Source: Daphnia pulex (Eukaryota; Arthropoda; Branchiopoda; Diplostraca; Daphniidae). From it: DNA of 64,000 bases. Position 1 is the first letter of the stretch; each line of letters opens with the position of its first letter. The position numbers and the translations under genes are program-made. Location of the stretch: NCBI RefSeq assembly GCF_021134715.1, contig NC_060025.1, forward strand, positions 8,742,001-8,806,000, given 5' to 3'. Under the pieces are notes generated by a model, which was not told the DNA's origin, did not search any database, and saw nothing but the letters and a program-made list of their open reading frames with translations. Shown here piece by piece: positions 60,073-64,000 of this stretch.

Positions 60073-60379
60073 ATGTACGTTCTAAACAACTTGCTATACA
60101 CTTTTTCAATGGAGAACTTAAATCATTATTATTCGTGAGTAATTAAATTAAACGAGACTTGATGACCAAAACTAATTATTACCGAATTCTTTTAGGACGG
60201 TGACGAAAATGGCCCTTCTACTCCTTACTGGAACTTTCATAATTCTACTCTTGCTGTTGATGGCATGGCCAACGGTTGAATCTGGAAGCTACGGGACCTG
60301 GGACATTAAAAACTGCCTTACGGATTCGTCATACTCTGATGAGATGTCAAGGATCGAACATTTTCTACTCAACTGTTGA
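60073..60379 (+). CDS. Short secreted peptide precursor
   Basis: The final exon 60196-60379 contains ATG 60209 and a 56-aa product: signal sequence MALLLLTGTFIILLLLLMAW, then a mature peptide of about 32 residues with two cysteines (KNC...LNC at the end). An upstream exon 60073-60134 joins in frame and would add a 45-residue N-terminus starting MYVLNN. A third in-frame exon at about 59941-60013 also exists, so the true start is open. The signal sequence makes ATG 60209 most natural. Possibly a neuropeptide or small effector, but this is only a guess. Confidence 0.45.
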
Positions 60380-60786
60380 AAACTAAGGCCAGAATTACAT
60401 AATTTTTTTATATAACTTTAATTTTCTTGTTTATTCAACTTATTATTATGATGTAGTAACATTAAAATTGAGTAAATTTTCATTTAATTAAATCAAATTA
60501 AAATCGCTTGGAGTTTAGTATTAAGTGGTGTTGATTGGATTTTCCAGTAGGGTCTTGTGGCGTGGAATCTTTCTGGCCCGTTTCTTTTGCCGGTACATGC
60601 CGACGTTTGAATCAATCAAGTCCCTAATTTGATTAAAGAAAATACTTGATTAATTTAGAATTGTTTTGGGCTGTACAAGACCAACTTTTTGGTGATCCAC
60701 CTATAGCCTTTTTTAATTTTTTTAAAATAAGGACATTTTGGGCGAAAATCTAAATCAAACTAAAAACTAGCTAAACTAAACTAATC

Positions 60787-62516
60787 TTACTCATCGTCGA
60801 GTCCCAGTTGCGACTCTTTTGATTCCGGATGGACATTATTAGATTTTTGGAGTGTTCTCTTCTTCCTCTTTACCAGTTCGTCGTCGATGGCCATTTCTAA
60901 CTCGATGATGTCATCTATCGGCACTGGTTGTGGGTGATAGATGACGGGTTCGGCCATCAAATGGAGCGAAGGGTCGAATGCCGGACGAGGTACTTCGCTC
61001 ATAACGTCCACAATAATCTCCGGCTCCCTATACAGTAGAAGAACAGAATTCATTTAAAATTATTCCAGTTATTTGTTCTTAGTTAGGATAATATGTTTTA
61101 CTCGTCAATTAAAACTGGCCCCAAAATCACACCGGAACGGTAAGGGGATGATCCCATCAGTCGATCGTTTTCCGGTTCGTCAATAATTTCAATCACTTCC
61201 TCCCTTCCGGTTGAAATAAAATGTTAAACTTAAGCGCATTTGTGAAATTTAAAGGCTCTCTGTGCTCTTACTGCAGGAAAGTTGGTTCTTCGTCTCTATG
61301 AAGAGACGAGTCCAATACCGGATCTTGGTTCGAAACATCCACTGTTATATCCTCTTCACTGATATGCAAATACCAAAATTTGAATCTTTGTCATTCGAGT
61401 TATTTCAAGAATTCTTGGTTACTTGTCAATCACATCTGGATCAGGAAACATTGGAGACGATCTCTGATTTCTTTCCTTTTCTGCTTGGCCAACTTCTCCT
61501 TCTTTGACTTCCGCTTCAGATGGATTCTTTTGAAACAAAGGGTGAGACACTTCATTTATACCGCCCGGATTTTCCATTTTCGTTTCTCTAAGAATAAAAA
61601 AATTGTAAAACAAATAAGTCATTTGAAAATCTTTAATACGTACTCTTCATCAGTCTTATTTGAATGGCACAGTGATCTCATCTGTCGATTACTGTCCATC
61701 ACTTCTTCGACATTCAACTCCATCCCTCTACAGATTTGAAAAATTATCAGTCAAATACTTATAATCTTAATTGAAAAAAAAATGTTCGTTTACTCAAGTG
61801 ATGGATAAAGCGGTAAACTCGGAGCAGAGTCAATCTCATCAAACGTAGTGGGAACGCATCTAAACAAACAAATTCAAAAGTAAACACATCCTTTTTTCAA
61901 TGAATAATTTAACTTACGGCGATGTTTCACACGGGTCTACTTGTTCTCCTTCATCGCCATCGTCGGTATTCAATTCAAGCTCGTCAAACTTTTTTTTGCG
62001 CTCATCAACCTCATTCCTGAAATTATTTCAATTACAAAAAAACAATTTACTTTCAACTGAATGGCATGTGCCAAGCGTCACGACTTACTCATTTAGATTC
62101 GGTTCTGCCTCGAATGGTTCCACTTCCAACCTTGGACTATCCTTCTCCTTGTCTTCACGACGTCTGTTGCGGCTAATAAATCCACCCATAATTGATCTAA
62201 ACAAAATTGCCGCCAACTCACAAATGTTTACAACTGAAGATAAACGAAACAATCGACGAGAAACTTGTTTTTACTCTTTTTGCGGTGACTGAAATGATGA
62301 GATAAGTGAATGTTCTCCAACCGCTGATGAATCAACTTCCAACTGATGCAGAGGGCAAGATCCAACGATGACAACGGCACAGAGCACGAAGCTCAACTGT
62401 GAATTGAATTTGCTATATAGCTTTAAGCAGCTAAGTCGGAGGAAGACAGCCGGTTTAAGTTACACAAGGTGTAAAAGAAAGAGAAATCAACTTACCGAAA
62501 CGTACGTGGTTCTCAT
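60787..62516 (-). CDS. Acidic secreted protein encoded by ten mostly symmetric exons
   Basis: Exons on minus: 62496-62516, 62275-62396, 62089-62196, 61918-62016, 61794-61859, 61644-61727, 61423-61587, 61272-61358, 61102-61203, 60787-61027; 1095 nt, 364 aa. The signal peptide is MRTTYVSLSFVLCAVVIVGS. The first intron is phase 0; the next eight are all phase 2, most splitting a Glu codon after GA. Internal exons therefore have lengths divisible by three (108, 99, 66, 84, 165, 87, 102) and could be added or skipped freely. The product is Glu/Asp-rich with motifs such as EEVIEIIDEPE, EEPEIIVDVM and IDDIIELEMAIDDEL. No known domain. The acceptor of the ninth exon (ending CCGGAAG) is weak. Confidence 0.7.
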
Positions 62517-63057
62517 AACAATGCCTCAGTTGAAAACGGGTTTTTAAAATACACACACACAAATTTAGACTGGTTTTCTACTATGTTATGTACTACCAAC
62601 GTTGAAATGAATCCCTGTTGACTTTTACGGGGTCATTTTTATACATATTCTTCAACGGGATATTCGACGTTTTAAATCGTATGAGTTCTAGTTAGCGATG
62701 CGTATGTGTTTTGACGGTCATTTCGTTTATTGATTTCCTAGAAATAGGCGTCATGCCACTTTCCGTTTCTGGTGAATTAAGATGAGATTGCACGTACTCC
62801 ATGTACTTAACATACGAATCAATAGCCAAAATAATGTGCACAGATTAATTTAGGCACGTTATCAGCATAACTGGACAAACAAGGAAATCAAGATTTGAGT
62901 TTTCCCACAATTTTTTCGCTGGAAGTAAATGATATTGGCAACGTTCGAAAAATGAAATGTGTCAGTGTCGTCAGCTTCTTTTTGATTTCCTTTTTTTGAT
63001 CTTTATTTGTCTTTGCAATTTTAACCGGTGAATAATATCTCTTAGCTATTATCAAAG
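62517..63057. promoter_or_regulatory. Divergent promoter region
   Basis: 541 bp between the start codons of the acidic secreted gene (minus) and the PREB-like gene (plus). No clear TATA box is assigned. Confidence 0.4.
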
Positions 63058-63966
63058 ATGGGCTCTGCACAAGAAATAAGAGGAGATCCAGCTGCTAAAG
63101 TGAATTTTCCTCTCTATGCGGTGGAAATGTTAACCGACCGACATTTTGTTGTAGCCGGTGGAGGTGGAGCAGCCAAAACAGGAGTTTCAAATGGATTTGT
63201 ATGTTCAGAGAATGATGAAAAACTTACTAGAATGTGAATTAATTACAATATTTCAATGTATTTAGGCAACTTATCAGTTAACCTTTAATGGGGAACAGTG
63301 TGTAGCCACTCAAGTCGGGAAACATGATACTGGAAGTCGGGCAGTAATGAATTGTGCTACCTATGAGGATAACAAATCCAAAAGTAAGAAAATTTACTTT
63401 GTGGCTGGTCTTGATGATCACTCACAGCTTTACTATATCAACAAAAAATTTGAGATTGCACGAAGTTACAGTTACAGCGATCAAAATGAAAATGGTAACC
63501 TTTACATCATATCAAGCATTTTTACATGTATTTTAATATTTGTTTTTCTTGTCTTTAAAGAAAAGTCTCCTGATAACTCTGTTAGAAAAAGAAAACCTTC
63601 TGAAAATAAAGAAAATGATGTTGATTCCAGCAAATCACCAGAGTCTCTTCGTAAAGGATTACTCAGCCAGAGAAGATTAAGAATGTTAGCCCATCCAATG
63701 GATAGTGTCAAAACTGATTTAGGGTAAATCATTCTCTTTCATGTGTTTCTGAGGGTTTTCTTACTTAGTAAATTTTGAAATTTAGCCCACTAGAAGAGTC
63801 ATTCCAAAAAGTGGTTAGAATCAGTTCAAGTGGCAAGTTATTGGCCACTGGTGGATGTGATGGTTACATTCGTCTGTGGCAGTTTCCAACACTGAAACCC
63901 TTGAGGGATATAAAAGCCCATGAAAAAGAAGTGGATGATATTGATTTTAGCCCTGATAGTCAAAAG
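63058..63966 (+). CDS. PREB: PREB/Sec12-like WD-repeat protein, 5' part
   Basis: Exons 63058-63198, 63266-63494, 63561-63723 and 63786-63966 join in phase; the gene runs past the window edge. The start MGSAQ..., then FPLYAVEMLTDRHFVVAGGGGAAKTGVSNGF, matches the N-terminus of prolactin regulatory element-binding protein / Sec12. Later, ISSSGKLLATGGCDGYIRLWQFPTLKPL and AHEKEVDDIDFSPDSQK are WD-repeat blades typical of the family. Sec12 is the ER membrane guanine-nucleotide exchange factor for Sar1 in COPII budding; the GGGG loop lies in the family's conserved N-terminal strand. The C-terminal membrane anchor is outside the window. Confidence 0.85.
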
Positions 63967-64000
63967 GTAAAACTATAATCGGATCTGTTCTGCAAACGGG

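Overview
The window looks like a piece of an arthropod nuclear genome. A compact branchiopod crustacean such as Daphnia is my best guess, by inference only. Pointers are the short introns (often 50-100 bp), TATA-box genes with tiny first coding exons, a Spaetzle-like Toll ligand, and single-copy conserved metazoan genes (DIP2, RECQL4/RecQ4, PREB/Sec12) that can be read exon by exon. All multi-exon models below were built by hand from GT-AG signals and reading phase; total CDS lengths divide by three. || Layout. 0.5-1.3 kb: a Spaetzle-like secreted cystine-knot gene (+). 1.35-4.6 kb: no recognised gene, probably including the DIP2 3' UTR. 4.6-19.2 kb: DIP2 (-), 14 coding exons, 1820 aa, with a long intronless Ser/Pro/Asn-rich ORF on the same strand inside intron 1. 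19.8-23.9 kb: RECQL4-like helicase (+), head-to-head with DIP2. 24.2-25.4 kb: a predicted type I membrane protein (-) with an ambiguous start. 26.1-26.4 kb: a hAT-type MITE with perfect terminal inverted repeats and 8-bp target duplication. 27.1-29.1 kb: an intronless 688-aa ORF with a duplicated coiled coil, Pro/Lys/Asp-rich repeats and a C-terminal retropepsin-like domain that lacks the catalytic DTG/DSG. || 30.4-43.05 kb is a large inverted duplication. A two-gene unit (cytochrome b5-domain protein, then a multi-pass membrane protein) occurs on + at 30.4-34.4 kb and again on - at 43.0-40.1 kb. Conserved promoter and intergenic blocks are shared, and the last cytochrome b5 exon is nearly identical between arms. 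The spacer holds an AT-hook protein gene (+) and a PRMT5-like fragment (-). The left arm also has a 50-codon mini-gene that seems to be a shrunken third copy of the membrane protein. || 45-62.5 kb is mostly a run of minus-strand secreted-protein genes: Pro-rich, two paralogous Thr-rich mucin-like, Gly-rich, a small 127-aa protein, and a 10-exon acidic protein built from symmetric phase-2 exons; a 56-aa secreted peptide lies on +. Between them, 49.1-54.0 kb is a gene-poor tandem array of four related units with an A-B-A-B order (about 2.07-kb period). The window ends inside a PREB/Sec12-like WD-repeat gene (+). || The most unusual items are the degenerate-retropepsin ORF, the inverted duplication with a homogenised exon, the A-B-A-B array, the phase-2 exon ladder, and the nested DIP2-intron ORF.
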